Shown here: positions 1 to 7,572 of the stretch, one piece after another
Numbering within the stretch: the stretch's first letter is position 1
Layout: the number at the start of each line of letters is the position of its first letter
DNA from: an uncultured Gemmiger sp.
GTDB taxonomy: Bacteria; Bacillota; Clostridia; Oscillospirales; Ruminococcaceae
Assembly: GCA_944388175.1 (NCBI GenBank)
Contig: CALXHR010000003.1
Coordinates: 124,001 to 188,000, forward strand
Length of the DNA stretch: 64,000 nucleotides
Direction of reading: 5' to 3'
The notes under the pieces: generated by a model
The model's database searches: none
Seen by the model: only the letters and a program-made list of their open reading frames with translations
Told to the model about the DNA's origin: nothing
Made by a program: the position numbers and the translations under genes

Positions 1-441
1 CTGGTGGATGGCGAACGCCGCCTGGCTGCGCACGCGGAACGCCGCGTTGAAGGTGTTGGTGCGCGGGCGCAGGTGCTGCATCGTACGCAGGTAGTCCATG
101 CCCATCTTTTTCTTTTGCAGCGGGTAGTCGGCGCCGCAGGGGCCCAGCACCGTGATGGCGTCGGCGTTGATCTCAAACGGTTGCTTGGCGTTGGGGGTCA
201 GCACCAGCGTGCCGGTGACCTCAAAGCTGGTGTACAGGCCGCACTTGGCGATCTCGGCATAATTGGCGAGTTTGTCGGCCTGGAAAACGATCTGCACCGG
301 CTTGTAGCAGCTGCCGTCGGTCAGCGAGATAAAGCCGATCTGTTTGGAATCGCGCACAGTCTTGGCCCAGCCGCAGACGGTGACTTTGGCGCCGTCGGCC
401 GGGGTCGCCGTATACAGCGCGGCGAGTTCGGTTCTCTGCAT
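1..441 (-). CDS. asnS: Asparaginyl-tRNA synthetase, N-terminal part (runs off the window)
   Basis: Charges tRNA-Asn with asparagine in the cytoplasm. Only the first 147 codons are present; the rest lies left of position 1. The visible part is the N-terminal OB-fold anticodon-binding domain of class IIb synthetases, with the AsnS-like stretches VCGWAKTVRDSKQIGFISL and DGSCYKPVQIVF, followed by the linker LRPRTNTFNAAFRVRSQ that leads into the catalytic core. The start is the ATG at 441, with GAGGAG about nine bases upstream. A sigma-A promoter and a 16-bp palindrome lie just upstream. No T-box leader is present, unlike pheS in this window. AspS is the nearest alternative, but the VRDSK-GFI pattern favours AsnS. 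Confidence 0.88.
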   Translation of the reverse strand, partial: MQRTELAALYTATPADGAKVTVCGWAKTVRDSKQIGFISLTDGSCYKPVQIVFQADKLANYAEIAKCGLYTSFEVTGTLVLTPNAKQPFEINADAITVLGPCGADYPLQKKKMGMDYLRTMQHLRPRTNTFNAAFRVRSQAAFAIHQ

Positions 442-464
442 AGGTATTCCACTCCTCTATAACA

Positions 465-480
465 AACAATACGTATTGTT
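465..480. promoter_or_regulatory. 16-bp perfect palindrome at the asnS transcription start
   Basis: AACAATACGTATTGTT is a perfect inverted repeat that abuts the asnS -10 element, so it should cover the transcription start. This is the position expected of a repressor operator. The cognate regulator is unknown. Confidence 0.5.
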
Positions 481-509
481 ATTATAGCGGGTTTTGCCGC
501 GCTTGTACA
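481..509 (-). promoter_or_regulatory. Sigma-A promoter of asnS
   Basis: On the minus strand the -35 is TGTACA (504-509) and the -10 is TATAAT (481-486), with a 17-bp spacer. The leader to the asnS start is only about 35 bases. Confidence 0.7.
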
Positions 510-518
510 GTCTTTTTT

Positions 519-1673
519 TCAGCCGGCCGCCGTCTGGTCCCCCTGTACATGGCCGCCCAACAGCACGGCCAGCGCCTCGGCGGCCGCCTGGCCGGCGCGC
601 ACGGCTTCCGTCACCGTGTTGGCGTGGCCGCCGACCTCAATAAGCAGGCTGCCGGGCGCAAGGTCCTGGTTGTAGTAGCGGTAGGCGCACAGCACGGGGC
701 GCGTCAGGCCGGGCGTGCGCTGTTCCATCGCCTGTTCCCAGGCGGCGGCAAAGCGCAGGTTGAGCCGCCAGTTGGGCAGCGGCACGCTGGAGCCGTTGTC
801 GCACCCGGCAATGAGCATGACCTGGGCGGCGTCCTGCCCGCCGACCTGGCACAGCGGTTTGACGCGGGTGCCGTCGGCGTCCTCGATGGCGTCGCGGTGG
901 ACGTCAAGGATGATCTGGATGGAGGGGTACCGCTCGAGATACGCCTGCGCCGTCGTGCGGCTGCGGTCATAGCTGGCGTTGTAGCTGGGGGAATCGTGCA
1001 ACGTCGTGTCGTGCAGCGTGCAGATGCCCGCATCGTTGAGCACCTCGGCCATCGCCGCGCCCACGGCGCACATGTTGAGCGCGGTGTCCTGCGTGCGGGC
1101 CGTGAAGTCGGGGTCATAGACAGGGTCCGGCCAGGTCTGGTAGGTCTCGGTCGCGTGGGTGTGCAGGATCAGCACCTGGGGTTCGCGGCTGTCCACCTCG
1201 ACGGAAAACGGCAGCGACGGCGTGGTGGCCGCGGCGCGCAGGTCGGCGTCGCTGTGCTCGGTCATATTGCGGATGCTGCCCGCCCCCAGCGTGACATACC
1301 CCGCCCCGCTGCCCTGGCCGAACGTCTCGGCCCGGATGGCGCCGGGGTTTTCGATCTCCGGCGCAGCGGACGGCAGCGGCGTCGCCGTGGGCTGCGGCGT
1401 GGGCGTGGGCTGCGGCGCAGGCCCCGCCGTTTGCGGCGCGGCGGACGGCTGCGGCGTTGCCGGGGCGGCGACCGCCTGCGACGCGGTTGGCGACGCTGTG
1501 GGCTGCGGCAGGCGGAGCGCGACGGCCGCCGCCGGGTCCTGGCAGAACACCGCACCCCGCACCAGCCAGGCGCGCCCCGGCAGGCGCACGGCGGACGCCG
1601 CCGTCAACAATATGGCCCCGGCAGCCCCCGCCAGGCACAGCAGCACGGCCAGCGCACGGCGCAGCAGCGGCAT
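519..1673 (-). CDS. spoIIP: Stage II sporulation protein P
   Basis: Peptidoglycan amidase/endopeptidase of the SpoIID-SpoIIM-SpoIIP complex, which remodels septal wall and drives engulfment in the mother cell. The product has a signal-anchor helix near its N-terminus (about residues 6-30), a Pro/Ala/Thr/Gln-rich linker, and then the SpoIIP catalytic domain. Family motifs are LILHTHATETY, HDTTLHDSPSYNASY and ILDVHRDA, with the zinc-binding histidines in HTHATE and VHRDA. The ATG at 1673 is chosen because AAGGGGGTGGGGAAG precedes it; an in-frame ATG at 1721 has no ribosome binding site. A weak sigma-E-like pair (TTCAT at 1720-1724, CATACGCT at 1695-1702) lies upstream. The usual neighbour gpr is absent here. 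Confidence 0.9.
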   Translation of the reverse strand: MPLLRRALAVLLCLAGAAGAILLTAASAVRLPGRAWLVRGAVFCQDPAAAVALRLPQPTASPTASQAVAAPATPQPSAAPQTAGPAPQPTPTPQPTATPLPSAAPEIENPGAIRAETFGQGSGAGYVTLGAGSIRNMTEHSDADLRAAATTPSLPFSVEVDSREPQVLILHTHATETYQTWPDPVYDPDFTARTQDTALNMCAVGAAMAEVLNDAGICTLHDTTLHDSPSYNASYDRSRTTAQAYLERYPSIQIILDVHRDAIEDADGTRVKPLCQVGGQDAAQVMLIAGCDNGSSVPLPNWRLNLRFAAAWEQAMEQRTPGLTRPVLCAYRYYNQDLAPGSLLIEVGGHANTVTEAVRAGQAAAEALAVLLGGHVQGDQTAAG

Positions 1674-1742
1674 CTTCCCCACCCCCTTGCCCCCAGCGTA
1701 TGCAATTTTTGCGGGGCGCATGAAGATTTTTCAAAAAAAGCC

Positions 1743-1771
1743 TTGCATGGCTGACAAAAATGTGGTAGGAT
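1743..1771 (+). promoter_or_regulatory. Sigma-A promoter of rpsT
   Basis: The -35 is TTGCAT (1743-1748) and the -10 is TAGGAT (1766-1771), with a 17-bp spacer and an extended -10 TG at 1763-1764. Confidence 0.7.
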
Positions 1772-1809
1772 AACATGTACTGTTATGGGGAAGCAAGGAG
1801 GTGGAACGA

Positions 1810-2076
1810 ATGCCTAACATCAAATCGCAGAAAGACCGCGTTGTCCAGGCCAAGAAAGAAGCACTGCACAACAAGGCCATCAAGTCCAACCTGAAAACAG
1901 TGATCAAAAAGGCAGACGCTGCCATCGACAGCAACGCTGCTGACAAAGACGCCGCCATCAAGGCCGCCGTCTCTGCCATTGATTCTGCCAAGAGCAAGGG
2001 TGTCATCCACAAGAACACCGCTGCCCGCAAGGTCAGCCGCATGGCCAAGCGCGCCAACAAAGCTGCCGCGCAGTAA
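1810..2076 (+). CDS. rpsT: 30S ribosomal protein S20
   Basis: Primary 16S rRNA-binding protein of the small subunit. The product has 88 residues, the usual S20 length, and is rich in Lys and Ala. It starts MPNIKSQKDRV and carries the conserved NKAIKSNLKT and GVIHKNTAARKVSRM stretches of the helical bundle. The ATG at 1810 is chosen over one three codons earlier because AAGGAGG (1795-1801) sits eight bases upstream. It is a single-gene unit with its own promoter and a strong terminator, and it is divergent from spoIIP. Confidence 0.97.
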   Translation: MPNIKSQKDRVVQAKKEALHNKAIKSNLKTVIKKADAAIDSNAADKDAAIKAAVSAIDSAKSKGVIHKNTAARKVSRMAKRANKAAAQ

Positions 2077-2090
2077 TGATCGCATGAACA

Positions 2091-2119
2091 ATGCCCGCCG
2101 GGTTTCCGGCGGGCATTTT
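2091..2119 (+). terminator. Rho-independent terminator of rpsT
   Basis: An 11-bp stem, ATGCCCGCCGG/CCGGCGGGCAT, with a GTTT loop is followed by TTTT. Confidence 0.85.
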
Positions 2120-2131
2120 CATTTGCAGGGT

Positions 2132-2488
2132 TCAGTTCTGGTCGCGGCTTTTGCCAACCAGCGCGCCCAACAGCGCAAACACCAGGCTGGCCGCAATGCC
2201 GCCCGACGCGGCGGTCAGCCCGCCGGTAAAAATGCCGGGCAGGCCGCAGGTATCCACGGCCTGCCGCACGCCCTGCGCCAGCAGGTGCCCAAAACCCAGC
2301 AGCGGCACGGTAGCCCCGGCCCCGGCCAGGTCCGCCAGCGGCCGGTACAGGCCCGCGGCGCTCAACACGACGCCGGCCACCACGTAGCCGGTCAGGATGC
2401 GCGCCGGGGTCAGGCTGGTGTAGTCGATGAGCAGCTGCCCGGCGACGCACAGCGCGCCGCCGACCGCAAATGCCAGCAGGTAGTTCAT
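2132..2488 (-). CDS. spoVAE: Stage V sporulation protein AE
   Basis: Membrane subunit of the SpoVA channel, which moves Ca-dipicolinic acid into the forespore and releases it at germination. The product has 118 residues with about three to four hydrophobic segments and the family motif DYTSLTPARILTGYVVAGV near the N-terminus. The ATG at 2488 overlaps the spoVAD stop codon (ATGA), so translation is coupled. It corresponds to the SpoVAEb-type subunit of the conserved C-D-E trio. It is the last gene of the operon and converges with rpsT. Confidence 0.9.
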   Translation of the reverse strand: MNYLLAFAVGGALCVAGQLLIDYTSLTPARILTGYVVAGVVLSAAGLYRPLADLAGAGATVPLLGFGHLLAQGVRQAVDTCGLPGIFTGGLTAASGGIAASLVFALLGALVGKSRDQN

Positions 2489-3510
2489 GCGTCCTCTCCC
2501 CTTTCCAGTTCCACACAGTGCGCAATGCCGGGGATGCTCTCCCCCTGCAAAAAGGTCGTCTGGCTCATCAGCGCGCCGGTGGCCACAAGCAGCACCCGGC
2601 GCAGGTCCCCGCGCTGCAACGCGGGCAGGATCTGCGCGCACAGCACCGCCGCGCTGCACCCCGCGCCGCTGCCGCCGGCCTGCACGTCCTGGCAGGCCGC
2701 GTCGTACAGCAGGCAGCCGCAGTCCCGGTGGTTGGGCAGCGGCACGCCTTCGCGCGCCATCTGCTCGCCCAGCAGCGCGCTGCCCACCGCGCCCAGGTCG
2801 CCGGTGAACACGGCGTCAAAATCCGCAGGTTCCGTGCCGCTGGCCGCAAAGTACCGCAGCAGCGTCGAAGCTGCCGCCGGCATCATGGCCGCGCCCATAT
2901 TGTTGATGTCGCGCACGGCGTAGTCCTGCACGCGGCCAAACGTGACCGAGCGCACCCGCACGCCGCGCTGCCCCGGGGCGCGCAGCAGGCAGGCCCCGGC
3001 GGCGGTGGCGGTCCACTGCGCGGTGGGCGTGCGCTTGGCGCCGTACACCAGCGGCGTGCGGAACTGGCGCTCGGCCGCGCAGAAATGGCTGCTGGTCATA
3101 GCCAGCAGCTGGCGCGCCATGCCCCCGGCCGCCAGGCAGGCGGCCAGGGCCAGCGTTTCGGCCATGGTGGAACACGCCCCGTACACCCCGGCATAGGGCG
3201 CGCCCAGCGCGCGCAGCGCATAGTTGCTGGCCGTGCACTGGGCCTGCAGGTCCCCGGCCAGCACGAGGTCGATTTCCTTGCGGCTGACGCCGCCTTTGCG
3301 CAGGCAGGCGGCGGCCGCCTTTTGCTGCAGCAGGCTTTCGGCCTGTTCCCAGTTGGCGCAGCCTTCCCCGGCAAAGGAAGCGTCCTGCACAAGCAGGTCA
3401 AACGCCTTTGCCAGCGGACCCTCGCCCTCCTTTTTGCCGCCGGCGGCGGCCCAGGCGGCAATGACCGGCGGGCGGTCAAACAAGATCGTATCGTCCTTGC
3501 GGGTGACCAT
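2485..3510 (-). CDS. spoVAD: Stage V sporulation protein AD
   Basis: Cytosol-facing subunit of the SpoVA complex with a thiolase/ketosynthase-like fold; the family binds dipicolinic acid. The product has 341 residues, the usual length. Recognisable stretches are FDRPPVIAAWAAAGGKKEGEGPL without its last residues, the pseudo-active-site region VYGACSTMAETLALAA, and SHFCAAERQFRTPL. The gene lies three bases after spoVAC and overlaps spoVAE by four bases, which fixes its place as the middle gene of the spoVACDE transcript. Confidence 0.94.
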   Translation of the reverse strand: MVTRKDDTILFDRPPVIAAWAAAGGKKEGEGPLAKAFDLLVQDASFAGEGCANWEQAESLLQQKAAAACLRKGGVSRKEIDLVLAGDLQAQCTASNYALRALGAPYAGVYGACSTMAETLALAACLAAGGMARQLLAMTSSHFCAAERQFRTPLVYGAKRTPTAQWTATAAGACLLRAPGQRGVRVRSVTFGRVQDYAVRDINNMGAAMMPAAASTLLRYFAASGTEPADFDAVFTGDLGAVGSALLGEQMAREGVPLPNHRDCGCLLYDAACQDVQAGGSGAGCSAAVLCAQILPALQRGDLRRVLLVATGALMSQTTFLQGESIPGIAHCVELERGEDA

Positions 3511-3513
3511 CGT

Positions 3514-3957
3514 TCACCCGACCTTTCCCAGCAGCCAATACAGCACGCCCCACGCGGCGGACGCCGCCGTGCCGTAGGCGATGACCGGCCCGGCAATGGC
3601 AAAGATGCGCGCCCCGGTGCCGGGCACCCAGCCTTCGGCCTTGAACTCAACCGCCGGGCTGACAACCGAGTTGGCGAACCCCGTGATGGGCACCAGCGTG
3701 CCCGCCCCGGCTTTGGCGGCGAGTTTCTGGTACCAGCCCGCCACCGTGCACACAGCCGAGAGGAAGATCAGCGCAATGCTGGTGAGCGTGCCGGCCATCG
3801 GCGCGTCATACCAGCGCAGAAAGAACTGGCGCAGCACCTCGCCCAGCAGGCAGATCCCACCGCCCACAAAAAAAGCCCACAGGCAGTCGCGCCCGACCGC
3901 CGAGGGCGGCGACGCGCGCTGTACCATGCGGGCGTATTCGTTCGGTTGCAGTTTCAT
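3514..3957 (-). CDS. spoVAC: Stage V sporulation protein AC
   Basis: Integral membrane subunit of the SpoVA channel; in Bacillus subtilis SpoVAC behaves as a mechanosensitive pore in germination. The product has 147 residues with a short N-terminal cytoplasmic stretch (MKLQPNEYARMVQ) and about four membrane segments. Family motifs are FFVGGGICLLGEVL and LVPITGFANSVVSPAVEFK. The ATG at 3957 has AAAGGGGG upstream and is the first gene of the operon. A sigma-G-like promoter lies 23 to 52 bases upstream, overlapping the 3' end of the preceding gene. Confidence 0.93.
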   Translation of the reverse strand: MKLQPNEYARMVQRASPPSAVGRDCLWAFFVGGGICLLGEVLRQFFLRWYDAPMAGTLTSIALIFLSAVCTVAGWYQKLAAKAGAGTLVPITGFANSVVSPAVEFKAEGWVPGTGARIFAIAGPVIAYGTAASAAWGVLYWLLGKVG

Positions 3958-3979
3958 GGCATAGGCCCCCTTTGCGGGG

Positions 3980-4009
3980 TAGTATGCCCTTACGCGCCGT
4001 AAAATATCA
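3980..4009 (-). promoter_or_regulatory. Sigma-G-like promoter of the spoVA operon
   Basis: On the minus strand, CATACTA (3980-3986) matches the sigma-G -10 consensus CATnnTA and TGATA (4005-4009) resembles the TGAATA -35, 18 bp apart. spoVA is sigma-G-dependent in Bacillus, which supports the call. Confidence 0.5.
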
Positions 4010-4559
4010 CATTGCCGCGGTAGTACGGTTCCGGCACCATCAGGCGGTAGAGCTCCTTGAGCTCTTTGCCCACGACGTCGTCCGCCGCATGGCCGCCGCA
4101 TGGCAGCGTCAGGATGCGGTAGCGTACGCCGAACACACGGCTTTCCAGCGCCGTGACCGCCGCCCCGGCGCGCTGGTAAAAGGCGATGCGCCGCTCGGCA
4201 ATGGCGCGGTCGGGCGCTTCGTCGGGGTGCTCACACTCAAGGATCAGGTCGTCGAGCCGCGCTGTGTAGTGCTGCGCCAGCGTGCCCAGCACCTGGCTGC
4301 CGATGCCGCTGCCGCGCAGTTCCTTGCGCACGGCGAAATAGTCCAGCAGCGCGCTGCGCCGCCCCGGCAGCAGCACCTGCCAGGCGTAGGCCTGCAGCGC
4401 GCCGTCGTCGCCGCAAAAGGCCAGCGGTTCATAGATGCCGGCCTGCATCATCTCGCGCACGGCGGAAAACGGTTTGAGCTCCGCCGCCGGGAAATCCTGC
4501 ACCATGTGGGTTTCATAGATTGCCTGCGCCGCGGCGCTGTCCAATAAACGGATCTGCAT
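3990..4559 (-). CDS. GNAT-family N-acetyltransferase
   Basis: Predicted acetyl-CoA-dependent acetyltransferase of 189 residues; the substrate is not apparent. The fold is seen in LLDYFAVRKELRGSGIGSQ, where RGSGIG is the acetyl-CoA pyrophosphate loop (about residues 98-103), followed by ECEHPD and a late strand FYQRAGA. The start at 4559 has AAGGAG ten bases upstream. It is a single gene divergent from prmA. RimI-like enzymes acting on proteins are possible, but nothing here fixes the substrate. Confidence 0.8.
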   Translation of the reverse strand: MQIRLLDSAAAQAIYETHMVQDFPAAELKPFSAVREMMQAGIYEPLAFCGDDGALQAYAWQVLLPGRRSALLDYFAVRKELRGSGIGSQVLGTLAQHYTARLDDLILECEHPDEAPDRAIAERRIAFYQRAGAAVTALESRVFGVRYRILTLPCGGHAADDVVGKELKELYRLMVPEPYYRGNVIFYGA

Positions 4560-4591
4560 AGAGGAGGTTCTCCTTTCTGAACGAACACACA

Positions 4592-4620
4592 TTGAATTCA
4601 TAAAAGGTTTCCTGTATAAT
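4592..4620 (+). promoter_or_regulatory. Sigma-A promoter of prmA-rsmE
   Basis: The -35 is TTGAAT (4592-4597) and the -10 is TATAAT (4615-4620), with a 17-bp spacer. Confidence 0.85.
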
Positions 4621-4652
4621 GCAGGTAACAGAAAACCGAGGGGGCTTTTGCC

Positions 4653-5573
4653 ATGGAATGGACCGATATCACGATCACCGTCGCCAAGCGCGACGCCGAA
4701 ACCGCCGAAGCCATCGCCACGATGGTGGCCAACGGCGGCATTTATATTGAGGATTACAGCGACCTGGAACAGCAGGCGTGGGAGATTGCCCACGTGGACC
4801 TGATTGAGCAGGAACTGCTGGACAAACCGCGCGACGTCGTCATCATCCACACCTACCTTTCGCCCGACGAAAACCCGGCCGAGGTGCTGCCGCTGTTTGA
4901 GGAACGCCTGAAAGCCAGCGGCATCCACTACCAGCTGGGCACCGCCGGCGTGCAGCAGGAGGATTGGCAGAACGCCTGGAAAGCCTACTACCACGCCACC
5001 GACATCGGCCAGCGGCTGGCCATTGTGCCCAGCTGGGAAACTTACGACACCGACCGCACCGTCATCACGATGGACCCCGGCCTGGCGTTTGGCACCGGCA
5101 CGCACGAGACGACGAGCCTTTGCCTGGAAACGCTGGACCGCCTGGTCCGGGGTGGCGAGCGGGTGCTGGATATCGGCACGGGTTCGGGCATTCTGGCCAT
5201 CGCGGCGCTCAAACTCGGCGCGCGCGCAGCCGAGGGCGTCGACATCGACCCCATGTGCGTGCGCACCGCCGGCGAGAACGCCGCGCGCAACGGCGTGGCC
5301 GACCGCTTTACCGTATTGGTGGGCGACCTTTCGGACAAAGCCAGCGGGCAGTATGATATCATCACCGCCAACATCGTGGCGTCGGCCATCCTCTCGCTGG
5401 CGCCGCACGTACCGCCGCTGCTGGCGCCGGGCGGCTGGTTTATGGCCAGCGGCATCATCGACGAGCGCAAGCAGGAAGTGCTGGACGGCCTGCAGGCCGC
5501 CGGGCTGCACCCGGTGGATGTATACGAAAAACGCGGCTGGGTGTGCATCCTGTGCCGCCAAAACGGGGGCTGA
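4653..5573 (+). CDS. prmA: Ribosomal protein L11 methyltransferase
   Basis: S-adenosylmethionine-dependent methyltransferase that modifies ribosomal protein L11. The product has 306 residues, as usual. An N-terminal L11-recognition domain (about 1-110) precedes the Rossmann methyltransferase domain. Motifs are DPGLAFGTGTHETT before motif I, VLDIGTGSGILAIAA (motif I, SAM binding) and ITANIVASAI (motif IV). It starts at the ATG at 4653 behind GAGGGGG and lies three bases upstream of rsmE, a common pairing in Firmicutes. Confidence 0.95.
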   Translation: MEWTDITITVAKRDAETAEAIATMVANGGIYIEDYSDLEQQAWEIAHVDLIEQELLDKPRDVVIIHTYLSPDENPAEVLPLFEERLKASGIHYQLGTAGVQQEDWQNAWKAYYHATDIGQRLAIVPSWETYDTDRTVITMDPGLAFGTGTHETTSLCLETLDRLVRGGERVLDIGTGSGILAIAALKLGARAAEGVDIDPMCVRTAGENAARNGVADRFTVLVGDLSDKASGQYDIITANIVASAILSLAPHVPPLLAPGGWFMASGIIDERKQEVLDGLQAAGLHPVDVYEKRGWVCILCRQNGG

Positions 5574-5576
5574 GCG

Positions 5577-6305
5577 ATGCCGCACCGCTATTTTACCAGA
5601 GAACTCGGCGGCGGGCAAGCGGCGCTGACGGGGCCGGACGCCCACCACCTGGCCCATGTGATGCGCGCGCGCGTTGGCGACACCGTGGTGCTGTGCGGCC
5701 CCGACGGGCTGGAGTACACCGGCACCGTGGCGGCCATCGCGCCCGGCCGGGTGGAGTTTACCGTCAGCGAGGGCGCGCCCAGCAAGGCCGAGCCCACCGT
5801 GCGCACAACGCTGTTCGTCGGCTACCCCAAGCAGGGAAAACTCGAGGAGATCATCCGCCACAGCGTCGAGCTGGGCGTTACCGAGATTGTGCCGTTTTTC
5901 AGCCGCTACTGTGTGGCCACCCCCAAAAAAGAGGATGTAAAAAACGAGCGCTACAACCGCATTGCCGCCGAAGCCGCCAAGCAGGCCGGGCGCGCCATGC
6001 TGCCGCGGGTAGCCCCGCCGCTGCCGGACTTTGCCGCCGTCTGCCGGGCGGTCCCGGATTTTGACAAGGCGCTGTTTTTCTACGAGGGCGGCGGCGCGCC
6101 GCTGCGCGGCCTTTTGCAGCCCGGCAGCATGCAGCGCCTGGCGCTGATTACCGGCAGTGAGGGCGGTTTTTGCCCCGAGGAAGCCCAACAGGCCGCCGCG
6201 GCCGGGGCGGTGGCCGTGGGGCTGGGCCCGCGCATTTTGCGCTGCGAGACCGCGCCCCTGGCCGCGCTGACCGCCGCCATGCTGCTGACCGGCAACCTCG
6301 AGTGA
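5577..6305 (+). CDS. rsmE: 16S rRNA (uracil-1498-N3)-methyltransferase
   Basis: SPOUT-class enzyme that methylates N3 of U1498 in the decoding region of 16S rRNA. The product has 242 residues with an N-terminal PUA-like domain (HRYFTRELGG to about residue 70) and a C-terminal knotted SPOUT domain. The SAM-binding knot shows ALITGSEGGFCPEEA and LGPRILRCETAPLAAL. It is translationally close to prmA (three-base gap) and is followed by a strong terminator. Confidence 0.95.
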   Translation: MPHRYFTRELGGGQAALTGPDAHHLAHVMRARVGDTVVLCGPDGLEYTGTVAAIAPGRVEFTVSEGAPSKAEPTVRTTLFVGYPKQGKLEEIIRHSVELGVTEIVPFFSRYCVATPKKEDVKNERYNRIAAEAAKQAGRAMLPRVAPPLPDFAAVCRAVPDFDKALFFYEGGGAPLRGLLQPGSMQRLALITGSEGGFCPEEAQQAAAAGAVAVGLGPRILRCETAPLAALTAAMLLTGNLE

Positions 6306-6356
6306 GCCATCCTATGCCGCGGCGCAGCGCTGTGTGCGCGGCAGCCTACCATACTA

Positions 6357-6400
6357 CAAGCCCTCCGCTTGCGAAAAGCCGGAGGGCTTGCTGCTTTTTT
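6357..6400 (+). terminator. Terminator of prmA-rsmE
   Basis: An 11-bp stem, CAAGCCCTCCG/CGGAGGGCTTG (6357-6367/6380-6390), is followed after three bases by a T run ending at 6400. Confidence 0.75.
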
Positions 6401-6435
6401 CGCTGTGATGCCGCGGGCGCGGCGGCCGCGGCAGA

Positions 6436-7365
6436 TCAGAACAGGTGGTCGGCCGGGTACAGGCCGTCGGCGCTCATGGCGCGCAGCGCGGCCACGACCT
6501 CGGGCTTATCCTCCCGGTAGGTGATGCCGTACCACTTGTCGGGGCTGGTCAGCACATGGACGTTGGCGTCGCCCCGCTCCAGCGCCGCCGTGACGACGGC
6601 GGGCAGGTAATATTCACATTTGAGGGGGTTCACCGGCAGGTTTTGCTGCAAAAAGGCCGTGAACCCGGCTTTGGCTTCGGCAATATAGCCGGGCGTAAAG
6701 CCCCACAGGTTCATCGACACAACGGCGTCCGCCGGCAGGTCGGCCCAGGTCTGGCCGCCGTCCTCGCTGTAATGGATGCCGTCGGCGTAGGGCTCGATGC
6801 AGGTGCGCTCGGTCACGCTGACGAGGTTATGGTGTTCGTCGGTCACGCAGACGCCGCGGCTGACGCTGCCGTTGGCGCTGACCGTGTTGCCCAGCAAAAA
6901 GCCGACCATCGTCCAGGCGTAGCGGTCGCCGTCCGGGTGGGTGCTAAGGTAGTCGTACACGAGTTGGAAGCCCTGCGGGCCGTAATAGTCGTCGGCGTTG
7001 ATGACGGCAAACGGCGCGTCGCCGATGGCGTCCTCGGCCGAAAGGATGGCGTGCGCCGTGCCCCAGGGCTTGACGCGGCCCTCGGGCACCGTGAAACCCG
7101 CGGGCAGGGTTTCCAGCTGCTGGTAGGCGTAGCGCACTTCCAGCCCGGCACGCAGCGCCCGCGCGCCGACGGCCTCTTTAAAAGGCTGCTCAATCTCATG
7201 TTTGATGATAAAGACGACCGTCTCAAACCCGGCGCGGCGCGCGTCGTACAGGCTGTAGTCGAGGATTGCCTCGCCCGACGGGCCCACGGGGTCAATCTGC
7301 TTGAGCCCGCCGTAACGGCTGCCCATGCCGGCGGCCATGATGACCAGAATCGGTTTTTTTGCCAT
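6436..7365 (-). CDS. NTP_transferase-family sugar-phosphate nucleotidyltransferase
   Basis: Predicted cytoplasmic enzyme joining a nucleotide to a sugar phosphate. The product has 309 residues. The nucleotide-binding signature MAAGMGSRYGGLKQ lies near the N-terminus, the metal-site motif NADDYYG is near residue 122, and the catalytic core continues through VSMNLWGFTP. The start is the ATG at 7365 behind GAGAGGAG. It stands alone, so the sugar is unknown. UTP-glucose-1-phosphate uridylyltransferase-like enzymes share this fold, but the GalU signature is not clear enough to name it. Confidence 0.85.
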   Translation of the reverse strand: MAKKPILVIMAAGMGSRYGGLKQIDPVGPSGEAILDYSLYDARRAGFETVVFIIKHEIEQPFKEAVGARALRAGLEVRYAYQQLETLPAGFTVPEGRVKPWGTAHAILSAEDAIGDAPFAVINADDYYGPQGFQLVYDYLSTHPDGDRYAWTMVGFLLGNTVSANGSVSRGVCVTDEHHNLVSVTERTCIEPYADGIHYSEDGGQTWADLPADAVVSMNLWGFTPGYIAEAKAGFTAFLQQNLPVNPLKCEYYLPAVVTAALERGDANVHVLTSPDKWYGITYREDKPEVVAALRAMSADGLYPADHLF

Positions 7366-7522
7366 AGATTTGCTCCTCTCTGCGCGGTGAACAAAAGCCC
7401 GCCGCGCCATGGCTTACCCCTATGATACACGGTTGCGGCGCCGGTTGCAAGCCCCGCCGGGCGCCTGCCGCGCAGGTGCCAAAAATGTTGCGCAAATTGC
7501 GGTAGCATTGTGGCCGCAATAA

Positions 7523-7531
7523 TGGTATACT
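7523..7531 (+). promoter_or_regulatory. Extended -10 promoter before the patatin/Enzyme I pair
   Basis: TGG followed by TATACT (7526-7531) forms an extended -10 element. A -35 match at the right distance is weak. The patatin start follows about 40 bases downstream. Confidence 0.5.
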
Positions 7532-7572
7532 ACTAACAAAGTAATGTTTCGCGCCATATAAGGAGGTGCGCC

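Noticed and set aside
3990-6188. 732-codon open frame on the minus strand across prmA and rsmE
   Set aside because: It is antisense to two recognisable genes, and only its last 190 codons (the GNAT gene) have family motifs and a ribosome binding site. G+C-rich third positions suppress stops on the opposite strand.
6411-6435. TGCCGCGG/CCGCGGCA inverted repeat at the end of the nucleotidyltransferase gene as a terminator
   Set aside because: No T run follows on the relevant strand.
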